Source of the DNA: Sphingorhabdus sp. EL138 | GTDB lineage: Bacteria > Pseudomonadota > Alphaproteobacteria > Sphingomonadales > Sphingomonadaceae | Direction: 5' to 3' | Assembly (NCBI RefSeq): GCF_945890115.1 | Contig: NZ_CAMDCK010000008.1 | Span: 1-64,000, forward strand | Length of the DNA stretch: 64,000 nucleotides | Part shown: positions 54,681 through 64,000 of the stretch, one piece after another | Numbering within the stretch: the stretch's first letter is position 1 | Layout: each line of letters begins with the position of its first letter | Made by a program: the position numbers and the translations under genes | Notes under the pieces: model-generated | Told to the model about the DNA's origin: nothing | The model's database searches: none | What the model saw: the letters and a program-made list of their open reading frames with translations, nothing else

Positions 54681-55760
54681 ATGGCAGCAAGTCTCAAGAT
54701 AATTGATGGGAATCAGGCAAACGGTATGAAAAATTCGGAACGTGAAAAGGCCCTAGAAGCAGCTTTGGCGCAGATTGATCGCGCATTCGGCAAGGGTTCG
54801 GCGATGAAGCTTGGCAGCCGCGAGGCGATCAGCATTGATGCCGTCTCGACCGGCTCGCTTGGGCTGGACATTGCGCTTGGCATTGGTGGATTGCCCAAGG
54901 GACGCGTGATTGAAATTTACGGTCCTGAAAGTTCGGGTAAGACGACATTGACCCTGCACGTAATTGCAGAGGCGCAAAAGGCAGGCGGTACAGCGGCCTT
55001 CATCGACGCAGAGCATGCGCTTGACCCCGGCTATGCCAAGAAGCTTGGCGTAGACGTAGATAATTTGATCGTGTCGCAGCCGGATACCGGTGAACAAGCG
55101 CTCGAGATTGCCGACACGTTGGTGCGTTCAAACGCAGTGGACATCATCGTGATCGACTCGGTGGCGGCACTTGTTCCGCGCGCAGAAATCGAAGGCGAAA
55201 TGGGCGACAGCCATGTGGGTTTGCAGGCGCGCTTGATGAGCCAAGCGCTGCGCAAGATTACAGGTTCAATCAGCCGTTCGAACTGCATGGTCATCTTCAT
55301 CAACCAGATTCGTATGAAGATTGGGGTGATGTATGGTTCGCCAGAAACCACGACGGGCGGCAATGCCCTGAAATTCTATGCATCGGTGCGTTTGGATATT
55401 CGCCGCACAGGCCAGATCAAGGCAGGCGAAGATATTGTTGGCAATGCGACCCGTGTGAAGGTTGTAAAGAATAAGGTCGCGCCGCCATTCAAACAGGTCG
55501 AATTTGACATCATGTATGGCGAAGGCATTTCCAAAACGGGTGAACTGCTCGATCTGGGTGTGAAGGCGGGATTGGTCGAAAAATCGGGTAGTTGGTTTAG
55601 CTATGATTCGATCCGTATTGGCCAAGGTCGTGAGAATTCGAAAAGCTATCTGACCGAAAATCCGGAGGTTGCGGCTCGGTTGGAAGCAGCCATTCGCGGA
55701 AAGACAAAAGAAGTCGCTGAGGTCCTGATGACCGGGCCAGACGCGGAAGACGACGCTTAA
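54681..55760 (+). CDS. recA: Recombinase A
   Basis: Strand exchange in recombination and co-protease for LexA. Walker A GPESSGKT is at 81-88 and the 359-residue chain has the normal core. I chose ATG 54681 (MAASLKIID), with AAGGAG upstream; a start 7 codons earlier is possible. An SOS box lies upstream. Confidence 0.98.
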   Translation: MAASLKIIDGNQANGMKNSEREKALEAALAQIDRAFGKGSAMKLGSREAISIDAVSTGSLGLDIALGIGGLPKGRVIEIYGPESSGKTTLTLHVIAEAQKAGGTAAFIDAEHALDPGYAKKLGVDVDNLIVSQPDTGEQALEIADTLVRSNAVDIIVIDSVAALVPRAEIEGEMGDSHVGLQARLMSQALRKITGSISRSNCMVIFINQIRMKIGVMYGSPETTTGGNALKFYASVRLDIRRTGQIKAGEDIVGNATRVKVVKNKVAPPFKQVEFDIMYGEGISKTGELLDLGVKAGLVEKSGSWFSYDSIRIGQGRENSKSYLTENPEVAARLEAAIRGKTKEVAEVLMTGPDAEDDA

Positions 55761-55941
55761 GATTTTTACGAACAAGCGCGGCCTTGCCTGAGGCTGCTGC
55801 TTTTGGCCCGTCCTGGTCCACCCCGGGGCGGGTCATTTATATGCTGGTTGGTAGATGCTGCCTTTTTCTTTGCGTGCCGCATCGGCGGACGCACGGGCCT
55901 AAGTTCTTGACAGGCACATTGGCTGGGGCACAACGGTCGGC

Positions 55942-56760
55942 ATGAGGCCCGTCATTCATCTTATCGGTTTACCGACTGATCAAAACAGTTCGTTCGCGCG
56001 TGGGGCCGCATTGGCGCCACCGGCTATCCGCGCGGCATTGTGGAGCGACCGAGGCAATCTATCCGCGCAATCCGGCCTTGAAATTGGCACTGACGTCATG
56101 CTCAAGGACCTCGGAGATTTGCCCTTATCGGATGTTGACTGCGCCGCCGATGACGCATTGATTCTAAAGGCGGTGACCGAAACCGTGAACGCAGATGCTA
56201 TCCCGTTGTTGCTGGGCGGTGATCATGCGGTGACATACCCCATCGTTGCGGCGCTGGCGGCGCGTTATGGACCGCTGAACATTCTGCATTTTGATGCGCA
56301 TCCGGATATATATGCTGATTTCGAAGGCAACCCGCGCAGCCATGCCTCGCCCTTTGCGCGCATATTGGAAGCGGGTCATGCAAAGCGTATCGTGCAGGTC
56401 GGCATTCGCACGTTGAATAGGCACTGCCGCGAACAGGCGGATCGGTATAATGTCGAAATTCTGCCGATACTCAATTTCGAAGTCGCGATGGTGCCCATCC
56501 TTGATGGCCCGTTGTATATCAGCATCGACCTTGACGGCATTGATCCTTCCGAAGCGCCCGGCGTGGCACATCCAGAGCCCGGCGGCTTAACGATCCGCGA
56601 AGTCCTGTCCATTATCGCCAAGCAACGCGGGCAGATTGTCGGCGCAGATATTGTTGAACTTAACCCCGCGCGGGACGTGAACGACATTACCGCCATCGTG
56701 GCCGCCAAGCTGGTGCGCGAAATCGCCGCGCAAATGCATCAAAATTACGACCATCCATAA
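55942..56760 (+). CDS. Arginase/agmatinase-family ureohydrolase
   Basis: A dimanganese enzyme. The metal ligands are all visible: His95 (GGDHAVTYP), Asp118, His120 and Asp122 (HFDAHPDIY), Asp196 and Asp198 (SIDLDGIDPSEAPG). The PEPGGL at 213-218 is typical of agmatinase and related enzymes. Arginase or agmatinase cannot be settled by sequence. With aguAB at 16-18 kb and ast at 30 kb the genome has three candidate routes for arginine. It is 180 bp downstream of recA. Confidence 0.88.
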   Translation: MRPVIHLIGLPTDQNSSFARGAALAPPAIRAALWSDRGNLSAQSGLEIGTDVMLKDLGDLPLSDVDCAADDALILKAVTETVNADAIPLLLGGDHAVTYPIVAALAARYGPLNILHFDAHPDIYADFEGNPRSHASPFARILEAGHAKRIVQVGIRTLNRHCREQADRYNVEILPILNFEVAMVPILDGPLYISIDLDGIDPSEAPGVAHPEPGGLTIREVLSIIAKQRGQIVGADIVELNPARDVNDITAIVAAKLVREIAAQMHQNYDHP

Positions 56761-56770
56761 GGAAGCAACC

Positions 56771-57397
56771 ATGACCATCATCTTACACCATCTCAACAAT
56801 TCGCGTTCGCAACGTATCTTGTGGTTGCTCGAAGAACTGAACCTTCCTTATGAAATCCGCCATCATGCGCGTGATGCTGTGACCAATCTTGCGCCCGAAG
56901 CGCTTTTGAACGTGCACCCTTTGGGCAAGTCGCCGTTGATTGAAGATGACGGCAAAACCATTTCCGAATCTGGCGCAATCGTCGAATATCTGTGCGAACG
57001 GCATAATGGCGCACATCTTGTCCCTGTTCGCGGCACGGATGCACATATCCGCTATCTGGAGTTCATGCATTTTGCCGAAGGCTCGGCGATGACGCCGATC
57101 TTGCTGAACCTGTATACGGCCCGTTTGGGCGATGCTGCTGCACCCTTGCATCCGCGGATAAATCAGCAGCTTGAAAGCCATTTTGCGTTCATGGAAGATA
57201 CTTTGAAAGCGACGGGTTGGTTCGTTGGCGACAGCCTCACGGGCGCTGACATTATGATGAGCTTTCCGGCTGAAGCCGCGGTTAAAATGGGCCGGGCGGC
57301 GAACTTACCGAATCTCACTGCTTTCGTCGAAAAAATCCATGCTCGCCCCGCGTATCAGGCCGCTCTGCAAAAGGGCGGACCTTATGCCTATGCGTGA
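56771..57397 (+). CDS. Glutathione S-transferase
   Basis: 208 residues, a thioredoxin-fold N-terminus (ILHHLNNSRSQRILWLLEEL, with the Ser-rich active-site region) and the helical C-terminal domain (ETYKATGWFVGDSLTGADIMMSFP-like: DTLKATGWFVGDSLTGADIMM). Substrate unknown. Just after the ureohydrolase gene. Confidence 0.9.
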   Translation: MTIILHHLNNSRSQRILWLLEELNLPYEIRHHARDAVTNLAPEALLNVHPLGKSPLIEDDGKTISESGAIVEYLCERHNGAHLVPVRGTDAHIRYLEFMHFAEGSAMTPILLNLYTARLGDAAAPLHPRINQQLESHFAFMEDTLKATGWFVGDSLTGADIMMSFPAEAAVKMGRAANLPNLTAFVEKIHARPAYQAALQKGGPYAYA

Positions 57398-57461
57398 TAG
57401 CGACCGCAAACTGCACATCCGGCTTGCAGCACGGCGAGTCGTTCCCTAAGTCGCAGTCATT

Positions 57462-60104
57462 ATGACCTCGACCAATGACATTCGCCGTGGCTTCCTCGAT
57501 TATTTCGGTGGTGCCAATCATGACATAGTGCAGTCTGCACCGCTCGTGCCCTATAATGACCCAACATTGATGTTCGTCAATGCTGGGATGGTGCCGTTCA
57601 AGAATGTGTTCACGGGCCTGGAAAGTCGCGAAACGCCGCGTGCAGCCTCAAGCCAGAAATGTGTGCGGGCAGGGGGCAAGCATAACGACCTCGATAATGT
57701 GGGCTATACGGCGCGGCACCACACGTTTTTTGAAATGCTCGGCAATTTTTCGTTCGGCGATTATTTCAAAGAGCAGGCGATTACCCATGCATGGACATTG
57801 TTGACCAAGGAATGGGGGCTTGACCCAGCGCGGTTGACGACCACCGTCTATCATACCGATGATGAGGCGTTCGACCTGTGGCGCAAGATTGCCGGCCTGC
57901 CTGAAGAACGGATCATCCGAATTTCCACCAACGACAATTTCTGGTCGATGGGCGACACTGGGCCATGCGGACCATGCAGCGAAATATTCTACGACCATGG
58001 CGACCATATCTTCGGTGGGCCTCCCGGAAGTCCGGACGAAGATGGTGACCGTTTTGTCGAAATCTGGAACCTCGTATTCATGCAGTTTGAACGGCAGGAT
58101 GACGGCACCGACGTGCCATTGCCAAAGCCGTCTATTGATACGGGCATGGGGCTAGAGCGCATTTCTGCCGTCATGCAGGGCGTAACGGACAATTACGACA
58201 CCGATACGTTCAAGGCATTGATTAACGCGTCTGAGGAACTCACCAGCACAAAGGCGGTTGGCGAACAAAAAGCCAGCCATCGCGTCATCGCGGATCATCT
58301 ACGTTCGACCAGCTTTCTGCTCGCCGATGGCGTGATGCCGTCGAATGAAGGTCGCGGCTATGTCTTGCGGCGGATTATGCGTCGCGCCATGCGCCATGCG
58401 CATATTCTTGGCGCGAAAGAACCGCTGATGCACCGTCTGGTCGGAAGCCTTGCCGCCGAAATGGGTGCGGCCTACCCCGAATTGCTGCGCGCGCAGCCCA
58501 TGATTGAGGCGACGCTGAAGCAAGAGGAAACCCAATTCCGCCGGACGCTTGATAAGGGCATTAAGCTGCTCGACGAAGCGACCGCTGGCATGACGCCGGG
58601 CGATATTCTGGCGGGCGATACCGCGTTCAAGTTATATGACACATATGGTTTTCCCTATGACCTGACCGAAGACGCATTGCGTGCGCAAGGTTTTGGGATT
58701 GATCAGGCGGGTTTTGAAACCGCGATGAACAGTCAAAAAGCGATGGCGCGGGCCGCATGGAAGGGTTCGGGCGCGAAGGCTTCGGACGATGTGTGGTTTG
58801 ACATTGCTGAACGTGTCGGCAGCACCGAGTTTACAGGCTATGCCGCGAACGAAGGCGAGGGGCAAGTTGTTGCACTCGTCAATGACGGCGTTGAGGTGCA
58901 ATCGGCGGTCGCCAATGACACTATCACGGTCATTACCAACCAGACGCCATTTTATGGCGAGAGCGGCGGACAGATGGGTGACGCTGGCGTGATTTCTAGT
59001 GGTAACATGCGCGGTGAAGTGACCGACACGGCAAAGCCATTGGGCCGTTTGCACGCGCATCAAGTCACGATTGGCGCAGGCGAAATTAAAGTCGGCGATT
59101 TCGTCACGCTGAAAATCGACATCCAGCGTCGTGACGCGTTGCGCGCCAACCACAGCGCCACGCACTTGCTGCATGCGTCATTGCGCCACCGTTTAGGTGA
59201 GCATGTTAGCCAAAAGGGCAGCATGGTTGCACCAGATCGCTTGCGGTTCGACTTTTCGCATAACCAAGCGGTAACGCCGCAAGAGATTGCGATGATCGAA
59301 GCAGATGTAAATGCGCAAATCCGCGGCAATGACGCGGTGACGACGCGGTTGATGACCCCCGATGACGCCGTCGCCGCTGGCGCACTTGCCTTGTTTGGCG
59401 AAAAATATGGCGAAGAAGTTCGCGTGCTAACCATGGGCAAGAGCGAGAACACGCATTATTCGTTGGAACTGTGCGGCGGCACCCATGTCAATGCATTGGG
59501 CGACATCGCTTTGCTCACGATCATCTCCGAAGGCGCGGTGGCAAGCGGTATCCGCCGCATCGAGGCGCTGACGGGAGAGGCGGCGCGCTTATGGCTTGTT
59601 GGCCGTGAGACGCAGTTGAAAAATGTGGCCGCAATGTTGAAGACTGCTCCGGACGAAGTAAGCGTGCGTATCGAAACGCTGATTAACGATCGCAAGCGGT
59701 TGGAGAAGGAGCTTTCCGAAGCCAAGACCGCGCTCGCTTTGTCAGGTGGCGGTGGTCCAAAGGCAGAGGCCGAACACATCGGTGATATCACCTTCATGGG
59801 GCAAGTTATCGCGGGCATTGAGCCAAAAATGCTGCGCGGCCTTGCCGATGACCAAATGAAGGCCATTGGCACGGGTATCGTGGCCATCATCGCTGCGAAT
59901 GAAAACAGCAACACGGTGGTGGTTGCCGTTTCGCCTGCCTTGCATGGCACCATAAATGCGCCTGACCTTGTGCGGGCGGCAACAGAGGCCATGGGCGCGC
60001 AAGGCGGCGGTGGACGCCCTGACATGGCGCAAGGCGGCGGTCCTGCAGGTGCCGAATTGGCACAGGCGGCGTTGGATGCGATTAAGGCGAAGATTGCTGG
60101 TTAA
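57462..60104 (+). CDS. alaS: Alanyl-tRNA synthetase
   Basis: 880 residues. Class II core with motif 1 to 3 ([42 protein letters not shown] split), the editing domain HSATHLLHA and CGGTH, and a C-terminal domain with a Gly-rich tail. Stop overlaps the antiporter stop on the other strand. Confidence 0.98.
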   Translation: MTSTNDIRRGFLDYFGGANHDIVQSAPLVPYNDPTLMFVNAGMVPFKNVFTGLESRETPRAASSQKCVRAGGKHNDLDNVGYTARHHTFFEMLGNFSFGDYFKEQAITHAWTLLTKEWGLDPARLTTTVYHTDDEAFDLWRKIAGLPEERIIRISTNDNFWSMGDTGPCGPCSEIFYDHGDHIFGGPPGSPDEDGDRFVEIWNLVFMQFERQDDGTDVPLPKPSIDTGMGLERISAVMQGVTDNYDTDTFKALINASEELTSTKAVGEQKASHRVIADHLRSTSFLLADGVMPSNEGRGYVLRRIMRRAMRHAHILGAKEPLMHRLVGSLAAEMGAAYPELLRAQPMIEATLKQEETQFRRTLDKGIKLLDEATAGMTPGDILAGDTAFKLYDTYGFPYDLTEDALRAQGFGIDQAGFETAMNSQKAMARAAWKGSGAKASDDVWFDIAERVGSTEFTGYAANEGEGQVVALVNDGVEVQSAVANDTITVITNQTPFYGESGGQMGDAGVISSGNMRGEVTDTAKPLGRLHAHQVTIGAGEIKVGDFVTLKIDIQRRDALRANHSATHLLHASLRHRLGEHVSQKGSMVAPDRLRFDFSHNQAVTPQEIAMIEADVNAQIRGNDAVTTRLMTPDDAVAAGALALFGEKYGEEVRVLTMGKSENTHYSLELCGGTHVNALGDIALLTIISEGAVASGIRRIEALTGEAARLWLVGRETQLKNVAAMLKTAPDEVSVRIETLINDRKRLEKELSEAKTALALSGGGGPKAEAEHIGDITFMGQVIAGIEPKMLRGLADDQMKAIGTGIVAIIAANENSNTVVVAVSPALHGTINAPDLVRAATEAMGAQGGGGRPDMAQGGGPAGAELAQAALDAIKAKIAG

Positions 60105-61834
60105 GAGGTAAGTTTCAGCTTGGGGGCCTCATCAAGGCCTCCGGCTTCCTTAATCTGACGCCGGAACTCATCGCGCTTTTCGTGAATCGACGCGATCACT
60201 GGGCCCATGGGAACGCCCAAGTCCACCAGAACCGCTTCGGATAACTGGAGCGAGCTTTCCAGCGTTTCGGGTACGGCGTCGGTCGCGCCTGCTTGATAGA
60301 GCCGCGCGGCATGATCTGGATCACGGGCGCGCGCCACAATTGTGATATCGGGCAACCATTTACGAACGCGCTTGACGATATGTTCGGCCAATACCGGCTG
60401 GTCCATTGTCAGGATCAGCGCCTTGGCATGGCCCAAGTTCAATTTATCCAACGTCTCGGGCCGTGAGATGTCACCATAAACCACCTTGTACCCCGCACGC
60501 CGCGCGTCTGTTACTACGTCGACATTGGATTCCACGGCGATATATGGTTGGCCATGCATCGTCAGCATGTCCGCCACCAGTTTTCCTACCCGGCCAAAGC
60601 CGATCACGACCGTTCGTGGTTCCTGCGACGTGTCTTGTTCTTGCACCTCTTCATCGCTCTCGCGTAATTCCAGACGGCGGGCCATATCATGACCGATACG
60701 CGCCAAAATCGGCGTGATCGTTAGACCAATTGCAGTGGCCACTTGCCAGAAATTAACGGTAGCAGTGTCGATGATCTGCGCTGCGCCCGCGACGCCCAAG
60801 ACGATGAGGGTCGTTTCGGACGGGCTGCCCATAAGGACGCCTGTTTCGGCCGCGGTGCCGGTGCGTGCCCCGTTCAACTTCAACAAACTTGCGGTCACAG
60901 CGGCTTTAACAAGCACCACAGCCGCCACAGCGCCAACCAGAGCGGCCCAATTGGCGGCGACGAAACGCAAGTCGACCTGCATCCCAATGCTGATGAGAAA
61001 GACACCCAGCGCCAGCCCTTTGAAGGGTGCAGTCATAACCTCAACTTCTGCATGATAATCGGTCTCGGCGATTAACAGGCCAGCGATCATTGCGCCCACG
61101 ATGGGCGAAAGGCCGACCGCGCCCGTCGCCAGACTTGCAACAATGACAACGAGCAAGCTGACCGATACAAATAACTCAGGGCTTTTTGTGCGTGCGGCTT
61201 GTCCGAATAAGCGGGGCAGGAAGAATCGGCCAAGCACAAGCATGGCGACGATGACAAGGCCACCTTGCCACAATATAGCGACGAGACCTGACCATGAATC
61301 CGCGCCGGCTTGTGGCGCCAACGCCCCCAAAACGAATATTATCGGCACAATGGCCAAATCTTCGAACAGCAACATGGCCAAAGCCGACTTACCCACGGCG
61401 GAATGCGTGCCGGATATGGGGAGTACCAAAGCCGTCGACGAGAGCGCTAATGCAACCCCAATGCCGATGGCGGCGGTTGCGTCATATCCGAAGGCATACA
61501 AACCAGCCGCAATAATCAGGCCAGCGCCAAATAACTGTGCCGCACCGACGCCGAACACCAAGCGTCGCATCTTCCATAATCTGCGGAAGGATAGCTCAAG
61601 ACCGATGGAGAACAGCAACAATATAATGCCATATTCGCCTATGGGTTGAATAGCCTCCGGATTGGTGATGGTCACCCATTCGAGCATTGGGTAAACTGGC
61701 ACCAAGGATCCAAGCCCCATCGGGCCAACCATTATCCCGACCAATATAAAACCGATGATAGGCGTGATGCGAAGCCTGGCAAAAGCAGGGATGACTATTC
61801 CCGCTGCACCCAAAATGACGAGCAGATCGCTCAT
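60101..61834 (-). CDS. Kef/CPA2-type K+/H+ antiporter
   Basis: 577 residues from ATG 61834. The N-terminal part has about 12 hydrophobic helices ([42 protein letters not shown]). The C-terminal part carries a TrkA-N Rossmann domain ([16 protein letters not shown]) and an acidic tail. Kef-type efflux proteins are usually gated by glutathione conjugates; a GST gene lies 3 kb away. Its stop overlaps alaS by 4 nt. Confidence 0.92.
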   Translation of the reverse strand: MSDLLVILGAAGIVIPAFARLRITPIIGFILVGIMVGPMGLGSLVPVYPMLEWVTITNPEAIQPIGEYGIILLLFSIGLELSFRRLWKMRRLVFGVGAAQLFGAGLIIAAGLYAFGYDATAAIGIGVALALSSTALVLPISGTHSAVGKSALAMLLFEDLAIVPIIFVLGALAPQAGADSWSGLVAILWQGGLVIVAMLVLGRFFLPRLFGQAARTKSPELFVSVSLLVVIVASLATGAVGLSPIVGAMIAGLLIAETDYHAEVEVMTAPFKGLALGVFLISIGMQVDLRFVAANWAALVGAVAAVVLVKAAVTASLLKLNGARTGTAAETGVLMGSPSETTLIVLGVAGAAQIIDTATVNFWQVATAIGLTITPILARIGHDMARRLELRESDEEVQEQDTSQEPRTVVIGFGRVGKLVADMLTMHGQPYIAVESNVDVVTDARRAGYKVVYGDISRPETLDKLNLGHAKALILTMDQPVLAEHIVKRVRKWLPDITIVARARDPDHAARLYQAGATDAVPETLESSLQLSEAVLVDLGVPMGPVIASIHEKRDEFRRQIKEAGGLDEAPKLKLTS

Positions 61835-61909
61835 GCCTTCGGTTTGTAGTTCACCTGCCATGACCTGCATTTACGCACAGGCGACAGGAGAAAGAAAGGG
61901 TAGGGCAAT

Positions 61910-61940
61910 AAAAAAGCGCGGGAGTTGCCCCCCGCGCTCT
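61910..61940 (-). terminator. Intrinsic terminator after icd
   Basis: An 8-bp stem AGCGCGGG/CCCGCGCT with an 8-nt loop, followed (on the minus strand) by a T-run from the A-run at 61909-61914. It lies about 25 bp after the icd stop. Confidence 0.85.
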
Positions 61941-61962
61941 CACTTATTCAAATGTGTTGGAG

Positions 61963-63183
61963 TTACATCCAGCTACCCATTTTGACTTCGAGATTGGCAC
62001 GAACCTGCTCAAAAAACTGTTCTGTGGTCATCCAAGCCTGATCTGGGCCGATGAGGATCGCGAGGTCCTTGGTCATATGGCCATCTTCAACGGTTTGAAT
62101 GCAGACTTCTTCAAGCGTTTCAGCAAAACGCGTGACGTCGGGCGTATCGTCAAACTTCCCACGGAATTTGAGGCCGCCCGTCCATGCGAAAATGGACGCA
62201 ATCGGGTTGGTTGAGGTTGCCTTACCTTGCTGATGCTGGCGATAATGGCGCGTAACCGTGCCGTGCGCGGCCTCGGCTTCAACGGTCTTGCCATCTGGTG
62301 TCATCAGGATGGAGGTCATCAGGCCAAGCGAGCCAAAACCCTGCGCAACCTGATCAGACTGCACATCGCCGTCATAATTCTTACATGCCCAAATGAACTT
62401 GCCCGACCATTTCAACGCCGATGCGACCATGTCGTCGATCAAACGGTGCTCATAGACAATGCCGAGTTCCTTGAACTTTGCGGCAAATTCAGCTTCGTAC
62501 ACTTCTTGGAATAGATCCTTGAAACGGCCGTCGTAATATTTGAGGATCGTGTTCTTGGTCGACAGATAGACTGGCCATTCGCGCGTTACGCCATAGTTCA
62601 ACGACGCACGGGCAAAGTCGCGGATGGAATCGTCGAGATTGTACATCGCGAGCGCCACGCCGGGTGAAGGGTAACGGAAAACCTCTTCGTCAATTTTCTG
62701 GCCATCATCGCCATCCCATACGAGACGCAGTGTTCCGGGACCGGGCACCAAGAAATCCGTAGCGCGATATTGGTCACCAAAAGCATGACGACCGATGACG
62801 ATGGGGTCCGTCCAGCCCGGAATCAAGCGCGGTACGTTGTCGATGACGATTGGCTCGCGGAAAACTACGCCGCCCAAAATGTTGCGGATGGTGCCATTGG
62901 GCGACTTCCACATTTTCTGCAGGCCGAACTCTTCGACGCGCGCTTCATCTGGCGTAATCGTGGCGCACTTTACGCCGACGCCGAATTCGCGGATGGCGTT
63001 AGCGGAATCGACAGTGACCTTATCATTGGTCTTGTCGCGATACTCCATCCCAAGGTCGTAATATTTGAGATCGATATCCAAATATGGCAAAATGAGTCGC
63101 TCACGGATCCATTCCCAGATGATCCGTGTCATTTCGTCGCCATCAAGCTCGACGACTGGGTTTTTGACCTTAATTTTTGCCAT
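61963..63183 (-). CDS. icd: NADP-dependent isocitrate dehydrogenase
   Basis: Makes 2-oxoglutarate in the TCA cycle. Signature [23 protein letters not shown] and [27 protein letters not shown] are those of the short, eukaryote-like homodimeric form. Length 406 from ATG 63183. Confidence 0.97.
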   Translation of the reverse strand: MAKIKVKNPVVELDGDEMTRIIWEWIRERLILPYLDIDLKYYDLGMEYRDKTNDKVTVDSANAIREFGVGVKCATITPDEARVEEFGLQKMWKSPNGTIRNILGGVVFREPIVIDNVPRLIPGWTDPIVIGRHAFGDQYRATDFLVPGPGTLRLVWDGDDGQKIDEEVFRYPSPGVALAMYNLDDSIRDFARASLNYGVTREWPVYLSTKNTILKYYDGRFKDLFQEVYEAEFAAKFKELGIVYEHRLIDDMVASALKWSGKFIWACKNYDGDVQSDQVAQGFGSLGLMTSILMTPDGKTVEAEAAHGTVTRHYRQHQQGKATSTNPIASIFAWTGGLKFRGKFDDTPDVTRFAETLEEVCIQTVEDGHMTKDLAILIGPDQAWMTTEQFFEQVRANLEVKMGSWM

Positions 63184-63335
63184 GGCAGAAAGCACTTTCC
63201 ATTAGGGAGATGGGATGTTTAGCGGTGCCATAGCAAAGTCTGCCATATGTTCAACTGCATCCCCAATATTGTCTGAAAATGGCTGAAATGGCATCTTAGG
63301 TTGTAAGATGGTGTCGCATCCCCTAGCTAGACCGG

Positions 63336-64000
63336 ATGAGCAGACAAGAATTGACAAACCGGGGCACCGGGGTTGCGAAATGGTCCTTTCCACCCATCCA
63401 TCCTGAGGGCCGCAAGTTCGGCCTTATCGCCGCAGGCATAACCCTGTTTTTCGCCTTTATGGCATGGGAAACGCTGGCTTGGCCTATGGCAGCCGTCACC
63501 GTGTGGACATTGGCCTTCTTTCGCGATCCTGTGCGTGCGACGCCGATCGACGAGCGATTTATCGTGGCACCTGCCGACGGGCTTGTCACGTTGATCGAAC
63601 AAGTCCTTCCGCCACTGGAATTGCGCGGACCTGATGGCTTGGGTGACCAGCCCATGACGCGCGTGTCGATTTTCATGAGCGTGTTTGACGTGCACATCAA
63701 CCGGACACCTATTCGCGGCACTATTAAGCGCGTCGTGTATATCGCGGGCAAATTCCTCAACGCCGACCTTGATAAGGCTAGCGAAGAAAATGAACGCCAA
63801 CATTTTCTCGTGGAACGCAGCGATGGCGTGCGCATTGGCTTTACGCAAATCGCTGGCTTGGTGGCGCGCCGTATCGTTGCTTTTGTTAAAGAAGGCGACA
63901 ATGTTGCCAATGGGCAGCGCGTGGGCCTGATCCGCTTTGGCAGCCGCGTTGATGTTTATTTGCCGCATGGCACGTCGTCGCGAGTCATCAAGGGCCAGCG
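63336..64000 (+). CDS. psd: Phosphatidylserine decarboxylase (cut by window edge)
   Basis: The last 221 codons run past the window edge. [35 protein letters not shown] and the autocleavage [10 protein letters not shown] (Ser of the pyruvoyl site) are present. The protein makes phosphatidylethanolamine in the inner membrane. A short N-terminal hydrophobic helix is seen ([17 protein letters not shown]). Confidence 0.95.
   Translation, partial: MSRQELTNRGTGVAKWSFPPIHPEGRKFGLIAAGITLFFAFMAWETLAWPMAAVTVWTLAFFRDPVRATPIDERFIVAPADGLVTLIEQVLPPLELRGPDGLGDQPMTRVSIFMSVFDVHINRTPIRGTIKRVVYIAGKFLNADLDKASEENERQHFLVERSDGVRIGFTQIAGLVARRIVAFVKEGDNVANGQRVGLIRFGSRVDVYLPHGTSSRVIKGQ

Noticed and set aside
55800-55835. 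GC-rich inverted sequence after recA as a terminator
   Set aside because: The pairing (CCCGTCC/GGCGGG) is imperfect and no clear T-run follows.
1-64000. CRISPR array
   Set aside because: No regularly spaced repeats of 24-40 bp with unique spacers were seen. The repeats found are palindromic pairs or att sites.

Overview
The window reads as a chromosome segment of an alphaproteobacterium, most likely a sphingomonad (Sphingorhabdus/Sphingopyxis-like). The evidence is a circularly permuted two-piece tmRNA gene with an ANDNSALALAA tag, an alphaproteobacterial SOS box (GTTC-N7-GTTC) in front of recA, HdaA, and gene blocks such as lptD-surA-pdxA-rsmA and dapA-smpB-DUF2062-recA-alaS-icd. The genus is an inference.

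Positions 1-268 hold the 3' end of an IS481-family transposase and what looks like its terminal repeat. From 268 to 15394 lies an integrated island of about 15 kb. It is bounded by a perfect 103-bp direct repeat made of the last 52 nt of tRNA-Lys(UUU) plus 51 bp of downstream sequence. The right copy belongs to the intact tRNA-Lys gene and the left copy is a tRNA fragment. The island carries a P4-type tyrosine integrase, an AlpA-like regulator, a primase-helicase, several unknown small genes, and a four-gene cargo block. That block is a helicase-nuclease subunit, a beta-class (type III Mod-like) adenine methyltransferase, a zinc-ribbon protein, and an SF1 helicase with a RelE/ParE-like N-terminus. 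I read it as an extended restriction or defence system, and it is the best candidate here for an under-described system. A repeated 22-bp motif just inside both ends may be the integrase arm site.

From 15.4 kb on the gene content is ordinary and dense. 15.5-20.6 kb holds folK, aguB, an exported methyltransferase, aguA and an M28 peptidase; aguA and aguB are the agmatine-to-putrescine route. 20.7-25.2 kb holds rpsD, chorismate mutase, trmJ, nrdR, glyA and rpiB. 25.5-29.4 kb holds a composite palindromic repeat, an alpha/beta hydrolase, an operon of two cysteine desulfurases plus a ferredoxin, and ssrA. The second desulfurase contains a 149-bp palindromic element read through in frame. 29.5-33.0 kb is an arginine succinyltransferase operon (M20 hydrolase, astA, astB).

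33.0-38.5 kb is the outer-membrane assembly operon lptD-surA-pdxA-rsmA. 38.7-46.5 kb holds pepA, holC, ndk, a purM/purN-YjbR purine pair, an exported unknown protein, hdaA and rnd. 46.6-53.9 kb holds aspS, ppk2, greB, slt, dapA, smpB and a DUF2062 gene. Next to recA only the last 37 codons of a response-regulator receiver domain survive, apparently the tail of a lost hybrid histidine kinase, possibly cckA. The window ends with recA, an arginase-family gene, a GST, alaS, a Kef-type antiporter, icd and the start of psd.

Starts were chosen by ribosome-binding site, family length and overlap with the upstream gene. Several are uncertain and are flagged.
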